The notes: a model not told the origin generated them from the sequence alone. Positions 1 through 8,544 are shown, counted from the stretch's first letter. The stretch is DNA of 12,163 bases from an uncultured bacterium (GCA_945788485.1 CALZMB010000039.1:1-12163); one strand, 5' to 3'. Made by a program: numbers and translations.

Positions 1-2
1 TC

Positions 3-62
3 AACGTGAACATCGACGGATGGGAAACCGACGGCAGAGACAATGGCGGTGTGGCGGAATGA
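3..62 (+). CDS. C-terminal end of a probable fimbrillin-family protein (partial)
   Basis: Only the last 19 codons and a TGA stop are inside the window; the rest lies upstream. The tail reads NVNIDGWETDGRDNGGVAE. A short beta-strand with an 'I.GW' type ending followed by a Gly/Asp/Asn-rich tail is typical of the C-termini of fimbrillin-like (Mfa-like) lipoproteins, and the fimbrillin gene at 3663 ends similarly with a Gly-rich tail and a tryptophan. The next gene starts 27 bases later on the same strand, so this is probably an earlier member of the same operon. The family call rests on a very short sequence plus its neighbours and is tentative; that this is a reading frame ending here is more secure. 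Confidence 0.5.
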   Translation, partial: NVNIDGWETDGRDNGGVAE

Positions 63-89
63 CGACTAACTGAAACATCACTAAAGAAA

Positions 90-3000
90 ATGCGATTCTA
101 CACATTTATATATATGAGCCTCCTGGCATCGCTGTTTGCATCATGTTATGACAGTGAATGGTTTGGCGGAGATGCAGGCAAGGAGGTGCAGAGGATAGAA
201 CTGTCGGGCGAGATCGAACAGGTCGCCGTGACACGTGTCAACGACAACGGCTTTGCCGACGGCGACGTGATGGGTGTCTATGTCGTGGATTACAACGGCA
301 GCAATGCCGGCAGACTGAAAGTCAGCGGCAACCGCGCCGACAACGTGCGCCATACGTTTGACGAGGAGAACCGGAAATGGATTCCGGCTTACGACATCTA
401 CTGGAAAGACAAGCATACGCATATCGACGTATATGGATATTATCCTTATGCAAGTCCGGAAAACATAGAGCAATATCCCTTCACCGTGCAACGTGACCAG
501 AGCACGGCGGGCGCAGGCGGCGAGACAGGCGGCTACGAGGCGAGCGACTTCCTCTGGGGAAAGGCGGAGGATGTGGCACCGACAACGAGCGTGGTGAGGC
601 TGACGATGTATCACCGCATGGCGTGCGCCCGCGTGACACTTGTCGAGGGCGACGGCTTTGCAGAAGGAGAGTGGGCGGCGACAGAGAAGCAGGTGCTTGT
701 AGCAAACCTCGTGCGCGAGGCAAGCATAAACCTCGCCGACGGAACGGTGAGGACAAACGGCGGCGTGGAGCAGACCGCCACCATACCGGCGAAGACGGGC
801 AACGAATGGCGCGCCATTGCCGTGCCGCAGACGGTGGAGGCCGGAACGACGATGTTCAGCATCACGATAGGCGGAGTGCCGTACAAGTTCAGCAAGAACG
901 AGGCCTTCACATATACGGCAGGAAAAATCTCGAACTTCGCAATACGCGTGGACAAGAAGGCGGCAGAAGGGAAATATGCGCTCACCGTCATTAGCGAAAG
1001 CATCACGGCTTGGGAGAACGACCTCGTCAGCCACGACGCCACGGCGAGGGAATATGTCATCATACACTCGACGGCAGGACATCTCAAGGAAGCCATCACC
1101 GCAGCAGGCAAGGACTATACAAAGCTGAAGAACCTGAAGATTACGGGACAGATAAACCGGACTGACTTCTATTTCATGCGTGACGAGATGAGCCTTTTGC
1201 AGGCCTTGAACCTGAAAGAAGTGAGAATAAAGTCTGACGGGCGGAGTGACGTGTATAATCCGTCATATCCTGACGACCAGATTCCCGGCAGCGCATTCTT
1301 CTGGAGCTCGACAATGCAGGGAAAAGACCTTGTAAGACTTGTTCTCCCCGACACGCTAAAATCCATCGGAGACCACGCCTTCTACGGCTGTAAATATCTT
1401 ACAGGGTCATTGGTTATCCCCGAAGGCGTTGAAGAAATACAAATGGGTGCATTCAATAACTGTACAGGATTGAATGGAACACTTAGTCTTCCAACCACAC
1501 TAAAATATTTAGGTACTAAAGGAAATGACCCAAATAAAGAAACCGCAGACGAAGGTAATGATTATTACGGAGGAGTATTCCAAAATTGTAGTGGACTTGT
1601 CGGCGAGTTGATTCTTCCCTACAACCTTGAACTGATCAGAGGATATTGCTTCAGCGGCTGTAATGGTCTCACCGGCGAGCTGAGACTTCCCGACAAGCTG
1701 AGAAGGCTTGGCAATTGCGCCTTCAGCGGCTGTGAAGGATTCACAGGGTCTTTGTCTGTTCCGCAAGGCATACAGACCATTCCTTCCGAGGCGTTTAACG
1801 GATGCGGATTTGACGGCACCCTGCAACTTCATGACGGCATTACGAATATAGGGAACAACGCATTCTCCGGATGCCATTTCAAGGGCGAGCTTGTGCTGCC
1901 CAGACATCTCAGCGTAATTGCCAGCGAGGCTTTCTATGCAAATGACTTCTCCGGAGTTCTGAAAATACCATCCGGCGTGACTGCCATCGGCAAAAAGGCA
2001 TTTGCCTACAACTGGAGACTAATGGGTGTCTTGGAGTTTCCCGACGGTCTTGAAAGCATCGGGGCAGGCGCGTTTGCACAATGCCGTATGCTGGAAGGCC
2101 TTGTCTTTCCGGAATCGATGGAGACCATCCGTAGCGACAACGACTGGGATGCAGGGGCGCAGGGCGCTTTCCAGAACTGTTACGGCATTGGCAGTATCGT
2201 ATGCAAGGGGGAGATGCCGCCCACAATTTACGCCAAGACGTTCGACGGCGTAGCCAAGGACAACTTCACCCTCGAGGTGCCGGCGTATGCCGTACAGCAG
2301 TATCAGGCAGCAGCAGGCTGGTGTGATTTCAAGCGCATTGCCGCACATCACGAGCTGGTATGCCGCCCGTCCGTCGCCTGCGCCGTCAATACCGAGCACA
2401 GGCAGACACTCCTAATCGACGCCGAGGGAGAATGGGAGGTGGCGGACAAGCCCGACTGGTGCGAACTCTCGCAGACATCAGGCAACAAGAAGACCGAACT
2501 GACACTCACCATTAAGGAAATGCCGCAGGGGGCGGCAGACAGGAACGGCGAAATAGTCTTCCGGCTGGCAGGCAAGGACTACACCCACAAGTGCAGCGTC
2601 AGCCAGTACAACTACCAGTATGCCGAAGACCAGTGGCTCACTCTGCAGAAAGCCGCAAAAGGCAACAACGGCGGCATCAACATCGTGATTGTCGGCGACG
2701 GATACGACGCCAAGGAAATAGCGTCGGGGCAGTATCTCAAGGACATGCAGGACGGCATGGAGCATTTCTTCGGCATTGAGCCGTACAAGACCTACCGCGA
2801 CTATTTCAACGTCTCGACAGCCTTCCCCGTGTCCACAGAATCGGGAGTAGGTTCTGTCAACACCATCCGCTACAACCGTTTCAACACCACATTCACGGGA
2901 GGCGTTGGTTTGAAGTGCGACTACGACGAGGTGTTCGGCTATGTGCTCAATGCCCCGACAGTCAATACGGACAACCTGTGCCAGACACTCGTCATCGTCA

Positions 3001-3656
3001 TCCCCAACAGCACCGACTACGGCGGCATAACGATGATGTGGGAAGACGGATCCGCCATCGCCTTCTGCCCGAAGAGCACATACGGCTATCCGCTCGACAC
3101 GAGGGGAGTGATACAGCACGAGGCGGGAGGACACGGCTTCGGCAAGCTCGGCGACGAGTATATCTACCACAATGCCTTCATCGATGCCTGCGGATGCGCA
3201 TGCTGCGGACACACCGAAGCCGTGACGGCGGCACAGGCGCTCGGATGGTATCAGAACATCTCCGTCACAGGAAAGATGCACCAGGTGCCGTGGGCGCATC
3301 TCATTTTCGATAACAGATACTCTGACATCGTGGACATCTTCGAAGGAGCCTTCATGCACAGCCGCGGAGTGTACAGGTCGGAACAGAACTCGTGCATGAA
3401 CAACGACATCCCGTACTACAGCACCATCTCGCGCGAGGCTATCGTGAAGCGTATAAAACAATATGCCGGAGAAACCTACTCGTTTGAGGATTTCGTGAAG
3501 AACGACAAACGCGATGCAGGCACCGCGACACGCGCTGCCGCACCATGGACAGGATATGCGGCAGGCGGACACCGACACGCCCCGCAGGTAATGAAAGGAA
3601 GCCCGCTGGCGTCAAAACGACTGAAGGTTAGGGAAAGGAAGAATAAAAGAAGATAA
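90..3656 (+). CDS. Surface lipoprotein: fimbrillin-like region, BspA-type LRRs, BACON domain, M64-like metallopeptidase
   Basis: 1188 residues. The start at ATG 90 gives a lipoprotein signal with C19 as probable lipidated Cys (FASC), followed by acidic residues as in Bacteroidetes surface lipoproteins. Residues about 30-315 resemble the Mfa-like fimbrillin domain (GYYPYAS, GGYEASDFLWG), and are paralogous to the gene at 3663. Residues about 320-410 look like the cap of BspA proteins. Residues about 415-700 hold BspA-type LRRs with units such as 'LP..L..IG..AF.GC'. They close with the usual 'VPAYAVQQYQ..AGW..F..I' end at about 728-750. A BACON-like domain follows (about 757-839). From about 863 there is an M64-like peptidase: NIVIVGDGYD, the zinc-site region HEAGGHGFGKLGDEY at 1010-1024, and NSCMNN (C1102-M1103), a probable Met-turn. 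The site reads HExxxH rather than HExxH. A four-Cys cluster lies at 1034-1039 and the last 15 residues are very basic. Likely outer-surface protease/adhesin; substrate unknown. Confidence 0.85.
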   Translation: MRFYTFIYMSLLASLFASCYDSEWFGGDAGKEVQRIELSGEIEQVAVTRVNDNGFADGDVMGVYVVDYNGSNAGRLKVSGNRADNVRHTFDEENRKWIPAYDIYWKDKHTHIDVYGYYPYASPENIEQYPFTVQRDQSTAGAGGETGGYEASDFLWGKAEDVAPTTSVVRLTMYHRMACARVTLVEGDGFAEGEWAATEKQVLVANLVREASINLADGTVRTNGGVEQTATIPAKTGNEWRAIAVPQTVEAGTTMFSITIGGVPYKFSKNEAFTYTAGKISNFAIRVDKKAAEGKYALTVISESITAWENDLVSHDATAREYVIIHSTAGHLKEAITAAGKDYTKLKNLKITGQINRTDFYFMRDEMSLLQALNLKEVRIKSDGRSDVYNPSYPDDQIPGSAFFWSSTMQGKDLVRLVLPDTLKSIGDHAFYGCKYLTGSLVIPEGVEEIQMGAFNNCTGLNGTLSLPTTLKYLGTKGNDPNKETADEGNDYYGGVFQNCSGLVGELILPYNLELIRGYCFSGCNGLTGELRLPDKLRRLGNCAFSGCEGFTGSLSVPQGIQTIPSEAFNGCGFDGTLQLHDGITNIGNNAFSGCHFKGELVLPRHLSVIASEAFYANDFSGVLKIPSGVTAIGKKAFAYNWRLMGVLEFPDGLESIGAGAFAQCRMLEGLVFPESMETIRSDNDWDAGAQGAFQNCYGIGSIVCKGEMPPTIYAKTFDGVAKDNFTLEVPAYAVQQYQAAAGWCDFKRIAAHHELVCRPSVACAVNTEHRQTLLIDAEGEWEVADKPDWCELSQTSGNKKTELTLTIKEMPQGAADRNGEIVFRLAGKDYTHKCSVSQYNYQYAEDQWLTLQKAAKGNNGGINIVIVGDGYDAKEIASGQYLKDMQDGMEHFFGIEPYKTYRDYFNVSTAFPVSTESGVGSVNTIRYNRFNTTFTGGVGLKCDYDEVFGYVLNAPTVNTDNLCQTLVIVIPNSTDYGGITMMWEDGSAIAFCPKSTYGYPLDTRGVIQHEAGGHGFGKLGDEYIYHNAFIDACGCACCGHTEAVTAAQALGWYQNISVTGKMHQVPWAHLIFDNRYSDIVDIFEGAFMHSRGVYRSEQNSCMNNDIPYYSTISREAIVKRIKQYAGETYSFEDFVKNDKRDAGTATRAAAPWTGYAAGGHRHAPQVMKGSPLASKRLKVRERKNKRR

Positions 3657-3662
3657 GAAGTT

Positions 3663-4550
3663 ATGCTGAACAAGACATTATATATATGTATGGCGCTGGC
3701 GGCGGCGGCTCTCGCCTCATGCTCGTCAGACGACGACACCCCCGCGACAACGGAGGGTGCGGGAGAGAACGTGATCAGAATCGATGCACGACATCCCGCA
3801 GCGACAAGGGCGACGGCATCAGCCTTTGAGGAAGGAGACAGGATAGGGCTGTTTGTAGCCGATGCGCAGACACCCCTCGAACTGTCGGGAAACCTTGTCA
3901 ACAACGAAGAGGTGACACTGCGGGCAGGAACATGGACAACGGAACGCAGACTCTATTGGGACGACGGCACATACAACGCTTACGCCTACTATCCGTATAT
4001 GGATGTGAAATCGGTTGACGACCAGCCTTTCAGCGTCGCCACCGACCAGACGACACCGCGCAACGGAAACGCCCCGGGCGGATACGAAGCCAGCGACCTG
4101 CTGTTTGCGTGTACGACAGATGTGACGGCATCGACATCGCCCATAACGCTGAGGTTCAGGCACATCATGAGCCGCCTGACCGTCAGGCTTGTCAAGGGAG
4201 AAGACTTTGAAGGCGAGATGCCAACAGACGCCAAGGTCTTTGTACACAACACCGTGCCCGCTGCAACCATCGACCTCGATGCCGGAATAGCGACAAGGGA
4301 GACGAAGGGCGGGAGACACACCATCAGGGCACGACAAGAGAGCGACTATATGTTTGCCGCCATCGTCATACCGCAACGCATCGACAACCGCATGCCACTC
4401 GTTGAGGTGGTGATGAAAGGCGTCAGCTATCTCGTAGAAAGCAAGTTCCTGTTCAAAGCCGGGACAAACCATCTCGTCAATGTCATCATCTCCGACAACC
4501 CGGAACAGGTGAAGATTGAAGTGGGCGGAGAAACGGGCAACTGGCAGTGA
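3663..4550 (+). CDS. Fimbrillin-family (Mfa-like) lipoprotein
   Basis: 295 residues. The N-terminus is a clear lipoprotein signal: an Ala/Leu-rich core ending LASC with C20 as lipidated Cys, followed by SSDDD, the acidic stretch that accompanies surface export in Bacteroidetes. The body matches fimbrillin-like proteins: 'FEEGDRIGLFV' early on, then 'AYYPYMD', 'GGYEASDLLFA', 'RFRHIMSRLTV', and a late 'VNVIISD' strand. The same landmarks occur in order in the N-terminal region of the gene at 90, so the two are paralogues. Proteins of this family form or anchor fimbriae after lipid attachment and, in many cases, proteolytic processing. Whether this one is a shaft, anchor or tip subunit cannot be told from sequence alone. 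It starts 6 bases after the upstream stop, indicating co-transcription. Confidence 0.85.
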   Translation: MLNKTLYICMALAAAALASCSSDDDTPATTEGAGENVIRIDARHPAATRATASAFEEGDRIGLFVADAQTPLELSGNLVNNEEVTLRAGTWTTERRLYWDDGTYNAYAYYPYMDVKSVDDQPFSVATDQTTPRNGNAPGGYEASDLLFACTTDVTASTSPITLRFRHIMSRLTVRLVKGEDFEGEMPTDAKVFVHNTVPAATIDLDAGIATRETKGGRHTIRARQESDYMFAAIVIPQRIDNRMPLVEVVMKGVSYLVESKFLFKAGTNHLVNVIISDNPEQVKIEVGGETGNWQ

Positions 4551-4570
4551 GACAACAAAATGACCGGAAC

Positions 4571-5383
4571 ATGACAAAGAGACTGATATATTCGCTTGCC
4601 GTTCTCGACATTTTGCTCTTGGGCGTGGCAGTGGCGGTGTGGCAGATGCCGTCACATTCTGCCGACACGCACCACGACGAGGACACCATTGTCCACGAGA
4701 TGAGACACATCTATGTTGATACCGTGCTGAGAATGGAGGACCAGCCCACCATCATCCCCGACAACACAACGGCGGCAAAAGGCGGACAGACCGCTGCTCC
4801 GCCGCGGAGAGAGATAAGGGCTGACATCTCGCAGATTGCAAAAGGCAACCCCTTCTATCACGAAGCGGCAAAGGTGACGGGCGGAAAACTCGAAGAGAAA
4901 GACGCCGGGAACAGGAAGATGATTCTGAACTACTGCGAGCACCTACGCACATCATACACGACGAAAGACATCGACTTCATACGCCAGGTGATGAGCGACA
5001 AAGCCCTCATCATCGTGGGCAACGTGGTGAGCGACGCGAAAGGCACGCAGACCGTGGAAGGCGACGAACGCGTCACGTTCACGCTGAAGACGAAGGCGGA
5101 ATATCTCGCACGCCTCGAACAGGTGTTCGCCGCAAACAGGAAAATCGACGTGACGTTCTCAGACTTCACCATCATGCGCCATCCCACCATGGAAGGCATC
5201 TACGGTGTCACACTGAGGCAGCGATACAAGAGCGACAGATATGCCGACGACGGATGGCTCTTCCTGCTTTGGGACTTCCGCAACCCATCGATGCCGATGA
5301 TTCACGTCAGGACATGGCAGCCTCGGCAGACGGTGACTGACGACAACGAAGTGATTGGCTTGCATGATTTCAATCTTCAATAA
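4571..5383 (+). CDS. Membrane-anchored protein with NTF2-like C-terminal domain
   Basis: 270 residues from ATG 4571. A GTG eight codons upstream (4547) would overlap the previous stop as GTGA, but GTG starts are uncommon here, and the ATG puts two basic residues directly before the hydrophobic helix (residues about 5-24). The helix is not followed by a lipobox and probably anchors the protein in the inner membrane with the rest in the periplasm. A low-complexity linker (about 40-90) leads to a conserved-looking domain at about 93-255, including NPFYHEAAKV, ILNYCEHLRTSYTTKDIDF, GIYGVTLRQRY, DDGWLFLLWDFR and HVRTWQP. The pattern (helices, then a curved sheet with 'ALIIVG') fits the NTF2/SnoaL-like fold, as I recall similar Bacteroidetes proteins being annotated. 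No enzyme motif is visible. It probably binds a ligand or partner; its place between surface lipoprotein genes suggests an assembly or accessory role, which is inference. Confidence 0.7.
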   Translation: MTKRLIYSLAVLDILLLGVAVAVWQMPSHSADTHHDEDTIVHEMRHIYVDTVLRMEDQPTIIPDNTTAAKGGQTAAPPRREIRADISQIAKGNPFYHEAAKVTGGKLEEKDAGNRKMILNYCEHLRTSYTTKDIDFIRQVMSDKALIIVGNVVSDAKGTQTVEGDERVTFTLKTKAEYLARLEQVFAANRKIDVTFSDFTIMRHPTMEGIYGVTLRQRYKSDRYADDGWLFLLWDFRNPSMPMIHVRTWQPRQTVTDDNEVIGLHDFNLQ

Positions 5384-5396
5384 AAATTGTTCTTTT

Positions 5397-6353
5397 ATGA
5401 TAAGAATACAGAGACTTTGCATGGCACTGATGCTGCTGGCTGCCGCACATGCCGTCATGGCACAGAAGTTTGAGGTGGCTCAGGTGAAGACGATGAAGAA
5501 CGATGTCAGCGCCTTCATCTCTCCCGTGCGTGACCTCAACGGGCAGGCGTGCGCTCTCATACGCGTCGAAGCCCCGGCGGACTTCGCCTTCTCCACACCG
5601 TTGGGCATCGTGAAACGGCAGGACGAGGTGGGAGAGATTATGCTCTATGTGCCGCACGGCACGAAGATGCTGACCATAAAACATCCGCAATGGGGCATAC
5701 TGCGCAACTTCCAGTTCGCACAACCTCTTGAGAGCCATCTATGCTATGTCATGAAAATAAACTGTCCGCAGCAGCCGGCAGAAGAGATACACGACACACT
5801 CGTCATAACCGAGACGCGCATCGACACCGTGACGGTCGAACGGCGGCGGACGCCCGTCCCACTCGCCCTGCACGTCATGCTGACAACATCGATCTACAAA
5901 ACCGGAGCGTCGTGGGGCTTCATGCTGGCGTGCATGAAACGGCACGGAGCCTTTCTGCACGCATCGACCGACTTCCGCTCGACAGGAGACATAAGGATTG
6001 AAGTCAACCGCAACGGTATGCCGACTGACGGGTCGGGCATTATGCCTTACTATACAGGCAATGCGAGACACTGCAACTATATGGTCACTGCCGGACTGAC
6101 CCACCGCATCACACGGAACATAAACATCCTCGAAGGCGGAGGTTACGGGAAAACCGCCACATCATGGCAACTCGCCGAAGAAGAAGGCGGTGGATATGCC
6201 CTCAACCAAGGACTTACGCACAAAGGATGGGCGGCAGAAGCTGGCGTGATGTGGCACGACGCACGATGGACGGTAGCAGCGTCGGCATCCACACTGAAAT
6301 TCAAACAATGGCAGATGAACATCGGCATCGGCATAACACTCGGAAAGAAATGA
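5397..6353 (+). CDS. Exported protein, PEGA-like N-terminal region and barrel-like C-terminal region
   Basis: 318 residues from ATG 5397, chosen because it begins a clean signal peptide (MIRIQRLCMALMLLAAAHA..., probable cleavage after VMA before QKF). An in-frame ATG at 5355 would add 14 poorly fitting residues and overlap the preceding gene. Mature residues up to about 110 look like the PEGA-like region seen in several Bacteroidales exported proteins: 'ISPVRDLNGQACALIRV', 'FSTPLGIVKR', 'GEIMLYVPHGTKMLTIKHPQWG'. A polar linker with repeated TxT/V pairs follows (HDTLVITETRIDTVTV). The last 150 residues alternate polar and hydrophobic positions with many Gly and Trp, and end in GIGITLGKK, which suggests a small outer-membrane beta-barrel. 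Its stop overlaps the next ATG (ATGA, 6350-6353), so the two are probably translationally coupled. The specific function is unknown. Confidence 0.7.
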   Translation: MIRIQRLCMALMLLAAAHAVMAQKFEVAQVKTMKNDVSAFISPVRDLNGQACALIRVEAPADFAFSTPLGIVKRQDEVGEIMLYVPHGTKMLTIKHPQWGILRNFQFAQPLESHLCYVMKINCPQQPAEEIHDTLVITETRIDTVTVERRRTPVPLALHVMLTTSIYKTGASWGFMLACMKRHGAFLHASTDFRSTGDIRIEVNRNGMPTDGSGIMPYYTGNARHCNYMVTAGLTHRITRNINILEGGGYGKTATSWQLAEEEGGGYALNQGLTHKGWAAEAGVMWHDARWTVAASASTLKFKQWQMNIGIGITLGKK

Positions 6354-7957
6354 CACACAGCAGACTGCACCTCCCTATCATTACGCTCATGACGGTCATG
6401 CTCGTCTCTTGCGGCGAATATGACATCCCGCTGCACGGTGTGCCGCAGATGAGGATGGCTGACGCCACAGACATCACCCGGACATCCGCCGTCGTACACG
6501 CATCGGTCGGAACGGCACGGAACGACCGCCTGACATTTGAATACGGGGAAGAAGGCAGCACACCACGCCACACACCACCGCTGACCGTAGCGGGCGACAG
6601 CGCACATGCCACACTCTCAGACCTGCGGCACGCAACGACATACGTCTGCCGCCTCGTCTCCGACAACGGACGCACAAAGGTCGCAAGCGACGAGATACGC
6701 TTCGCCACGCTGCCGAACTCTCTGCCAAAGGTGTCGCAACTGAAACAGCTGGCAAAGGGTCCCACAAGCGTCATCGTGGCATACAACATCACGGACAACG
6801 GCGGCGAGCAGATTCTCTCCTCCGGATGCAAAGTCCATAACACCGTGACCGGGCAGACCGTCAACCGCCCCCTGCCCTCGCCCATCGACGAAAACGCAGA
6901 ACAGAGGCTGGTCGTAAGCGGACTGGAGAGAACAACGACATTCAGAATCACACCCTACGCGACAAACAGCGTAGGAGAAGCGACGGGCGGACATATCACC
7001 CTCACCACAGACAACACCATTTCGCTTGGCTATGGCGGGAACCTCGCCGACATCATGCTGAACGACAACACACACTATCAGACGCTGTCTCTCAGCGGGG
7101 CGATGAACGGCGACGACTTCAGATGTCTGCGCGACATCAAGGCGGACAGTCTGAACCTTGCCGACGTCAGCGTCATAGAAGGCGGAAAAGAATATGCCCC
7201 GTCACGCTACACAAAAAACGACATCATCGGCTACGGGATGTTCTCTGAAATGAATGTCACAGACATCACCCTGCCCCTGTCTGCCGTGGCAGTAGAAGAA
7301 CAGGCATTCAAGAACTGCAGCCGCATCACTGCCATCACGATGCCCGCCGCAGCAGCAGACATACTGCCCAGCGACGGCTGTCCGGCACTGCAGCAGATCA
7401 CAGTGCCAGAAGCAAACGACAGCTACAGATCAATCGACGGAATACTCTACGACAGAGACGTGACAAAGATTGTATGGATGCCGCTCGGGAAGACAGGGAC
7501 AGTCGAACTGCCGTCGTCAATAACCTCTATCGGCGATTACGCCTTCCGCGGATGTATGTTCACGTCATTCATCATGAGCAACAGCGTCACAGACATCGGA
7601 CAAGCCGTCTTCTATGGCAGCAGAGTGGAAAAGGCGGTGATGTCCGACGCGCTGAAGACACTGCCGACAGCAACATTCCAGCATTGCTCGTCGCTCGAAG
7701 AAGTCCATCTCGGCACAGCGACAGAACTGCTCGGAGAATATATCTTCGACGGAACAAAGACAAGGAAGATATACGTCACGGCGGCATATCCGCCGGTTTG
7801 CAACGCACACACATTTGCCACAACCGACGGCTACGACATCTGCCAGAACTGCACGCTGTATGTACCGGCGGCAAGCCGCGCCGCATACAGAAGCCATCCA
7901 CGATGGGGACAATTCAAAACAATCAAAGAGATAACAACCAACACATCAGAGAAATGA
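6350..7957 (+). CDS. Lipoprotein with fibronectin-III-like domains and BspA-type leucine-rich repeats
   Basis: 535 residues. The frame is open upstream to 6164, but that part overlaps the preceding gene. ATG 6350 overlaps its stop (ATGA) and starts a proper lipoprotein signal with the lipobox LVSC (C21). Residues about 36-119 and 125-220 look like two fibronectin-III/Ig-type beta-sandwiches ('TSAVVHASV', 'LTFEYGEEG', 'LRHATTYVCRLVSDN', 'FRITPYATNSVGEATGG'). Residues about 226-300 form the BspA-type cap ('LSGAMNGDDFRCLRD', 'DSLNLADVSVIEGG'). About 300-480 hold LRR_5-type repeats ('ITLPLSAVAVEEQAFKNCS', 'SITSIGDYAFRGC'). The repeats end with 'LYVPAASRAAYRSHPRWGQF', the usual closing segment. 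BspA-type repeats in oral Bacteroidales are known to bind host matrix proteins and other bacteria, so adhesion is the likely role. It is a peptidase-free counterpart of the protein at 90. Its stop overlaps the next ATG (7954-7957). Confidence 0.85.
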   Translation: MTHSRLHLPIITLMTVMLVSCGEYDIPLHGVPQMRMADATDITRTSAVVHASVGTARNDRLTFEYGEEGSTPRHTPPLTVAGDSAHATLSDLRHATTYVCRLVSDNGRTKVASDEIRFATLPNSLPKVSQLKQLAKGPTSVIVAYNITDNGGEQILSSGCKVHNTVTGQTVNRPLPSPIDENAEQRLVVSGLERTTTFRITPYATNSVGEATGGHITLTTDNTISLGYGGNLADIMLNDNTHYQTLSLSGAMNGDDFRCLRDIKADSLNLADVSVIEGGKEYAPSRYTKNDIIGYGMFSEMNVTDITLPLSAVAVEEQAFKNCSRITAITMPAAAADILPSDGCPALQQITVPEANDSYRSIDGILYDRDVTKIVWMPLGKTGTVELPSSITSIGDYAFRGCMFTSFIMSNSVTDIGQAVFYGSRVEKAVMSDALKTLPTATFQHCSSLEEVHLGTATELLGEYIFDGTKTRKIYVTAAYPPVCNAHTFATTDGYDICQNCTLYVPAASRAAYRSHPRWGQFKTIKEITTNTSEK

Positions 7958-8544
7958 ACACACCGGAAATAGAAGAACTGAAAACCCTCGTCGAGAACAA
8001 ATATCGCCGAAGACTGTCAACCACAACAGACTTCGAGGAATTCTCGATAGAACTGAAACGGAAGACAACGAAAGAACTCTCCAGCTCCACACTGAAAAGA
8101 ATATGGGGATATGTCAACGACAGCCATAAGACACGCAAATACACACTCGACATTCTCGCAAACTATGTCGGGCACGACAACTTCGACGCATACGTGGCAT
8201 GGCTGAAAACCAGCACACGCTACAACTCGTCGTTCTTCAATGCATGCCAGATACTGAGCAGCGAACTGCAGCAAGGACAACTCATAGAGATTGGCTGGCG
8301 ACCCAACCGGCTTCTGCAACTACGGTATCTCGGAAGCAGCAGATATGAGGTGACAGAAGCAAAAAACAGCAAAGTCATGGTGGGCGACAGATTCATAACA
8401 GGATGTTTCATCAAAGGGCAGCCGCTCATACTTCCATTCATCGAACGCGACGGAGAGAAAACACCGCCGTTTGTAGCAGGACGAAACAGCGGCCTCAATA
8501 TGCTGGTTATCCTAAAGGGTGATTCTATAAATTCGCTTTGTTAG
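7954..8544 (+). CDS. Conserved-type hypothetical protein, possible DNA-binding N-terminus; 3' end altered by an inserted element
   Basis: 196 residues from ATG 7954, which overlaps the upstream stop as ATGA. The frame is open much further upstream, but only inside the preceding gene. Residues 1-88 are predicted mostly helical ('TDFEEFSIELKRKT', 'SSSTLKRIWGYVND', 'TLDILANYVGHDNFDAYVAWL') and resemble a helix-turn-helix-like module. Residues about 95-187 look beta-rich ('LIEIGWRPNRLLQLRYLG', 'KVMVGDRFITGCF', 'TPPFVAGRNSGLN'). I recall similar uncharacterised proteins in Bacteroidales but know no function. There is no signal peptide, so it is probably cytoplasmic and might regulate the operon. 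The last nine codons and the TAG stop (GDSINSLC plus the third base of K188) come from the repeat element starting at 8517. Without the element the gene would read K188-H-E-K-stop, giving 191 residues, with the stop overlapping the kinase ATG. Confidence 0.7.
   Translation: MNTPEIEELKTLVENKYRRRLSTTTDFEEFSIELKRKTTKELSSSTLKRIWGYVNDSHKTRKYTLDILANYVGHDNFDAYVAWLKTSTRYNSSFFNACQILSSELQQGQLIEIGWRPNRLLQLRYLGSSRYEVTEAKNSKVMVGDRFITGCFIKGQPLILPFIERDGEKTPPFVAGRNSGLNMLVILKGDSINSLC

Noticed and set aside
1327..2200. CRISPR-like or tandem DNA repeat in the LRR region
   Set aside because: The periodicity is at protein level (about 22-25 residues) with divergent codons; there are no identical repeats with spacers.
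2478..3578. Long open frame of 366 codons on the minus strand opposite the peptidase domain
   Set aside because: It lies wholly inside a well-supported gene. The translation is rich in His, Val, Arg and Ala as expected from antisense reading of GC-rich codons, and shows no recognisable domain. Similar antisense frames at 141-1082 and 3819-4655 were rejected for the same reason.
4547..4570. GTG start for the NTF2-like gene overlapping the fimbrillin stop
   Set aside because: It is possible, since it would give a GTGA overlap, but it places eight polar residues before the natural N-terminus. ATG 4571 is the more likely start.
6164..6349. Upstream extension of the fibronectin/LRR lipoprotein gene
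   Set aside because: It overlaps the preceding gene and encodes an Arg/Gln-rich stretch without a signal. ATG 6350 gives a proper lipobox and an ATGA overlap.
7474..7953. Upstream extension of the small hypothetical gene by 160 codons
   Set aside because: The extra part is an Arg-rich out-of-frame reading of the LRR lipoprotein gene. ATG 7954 begins the coherent protein and overlaps the upstream stop.
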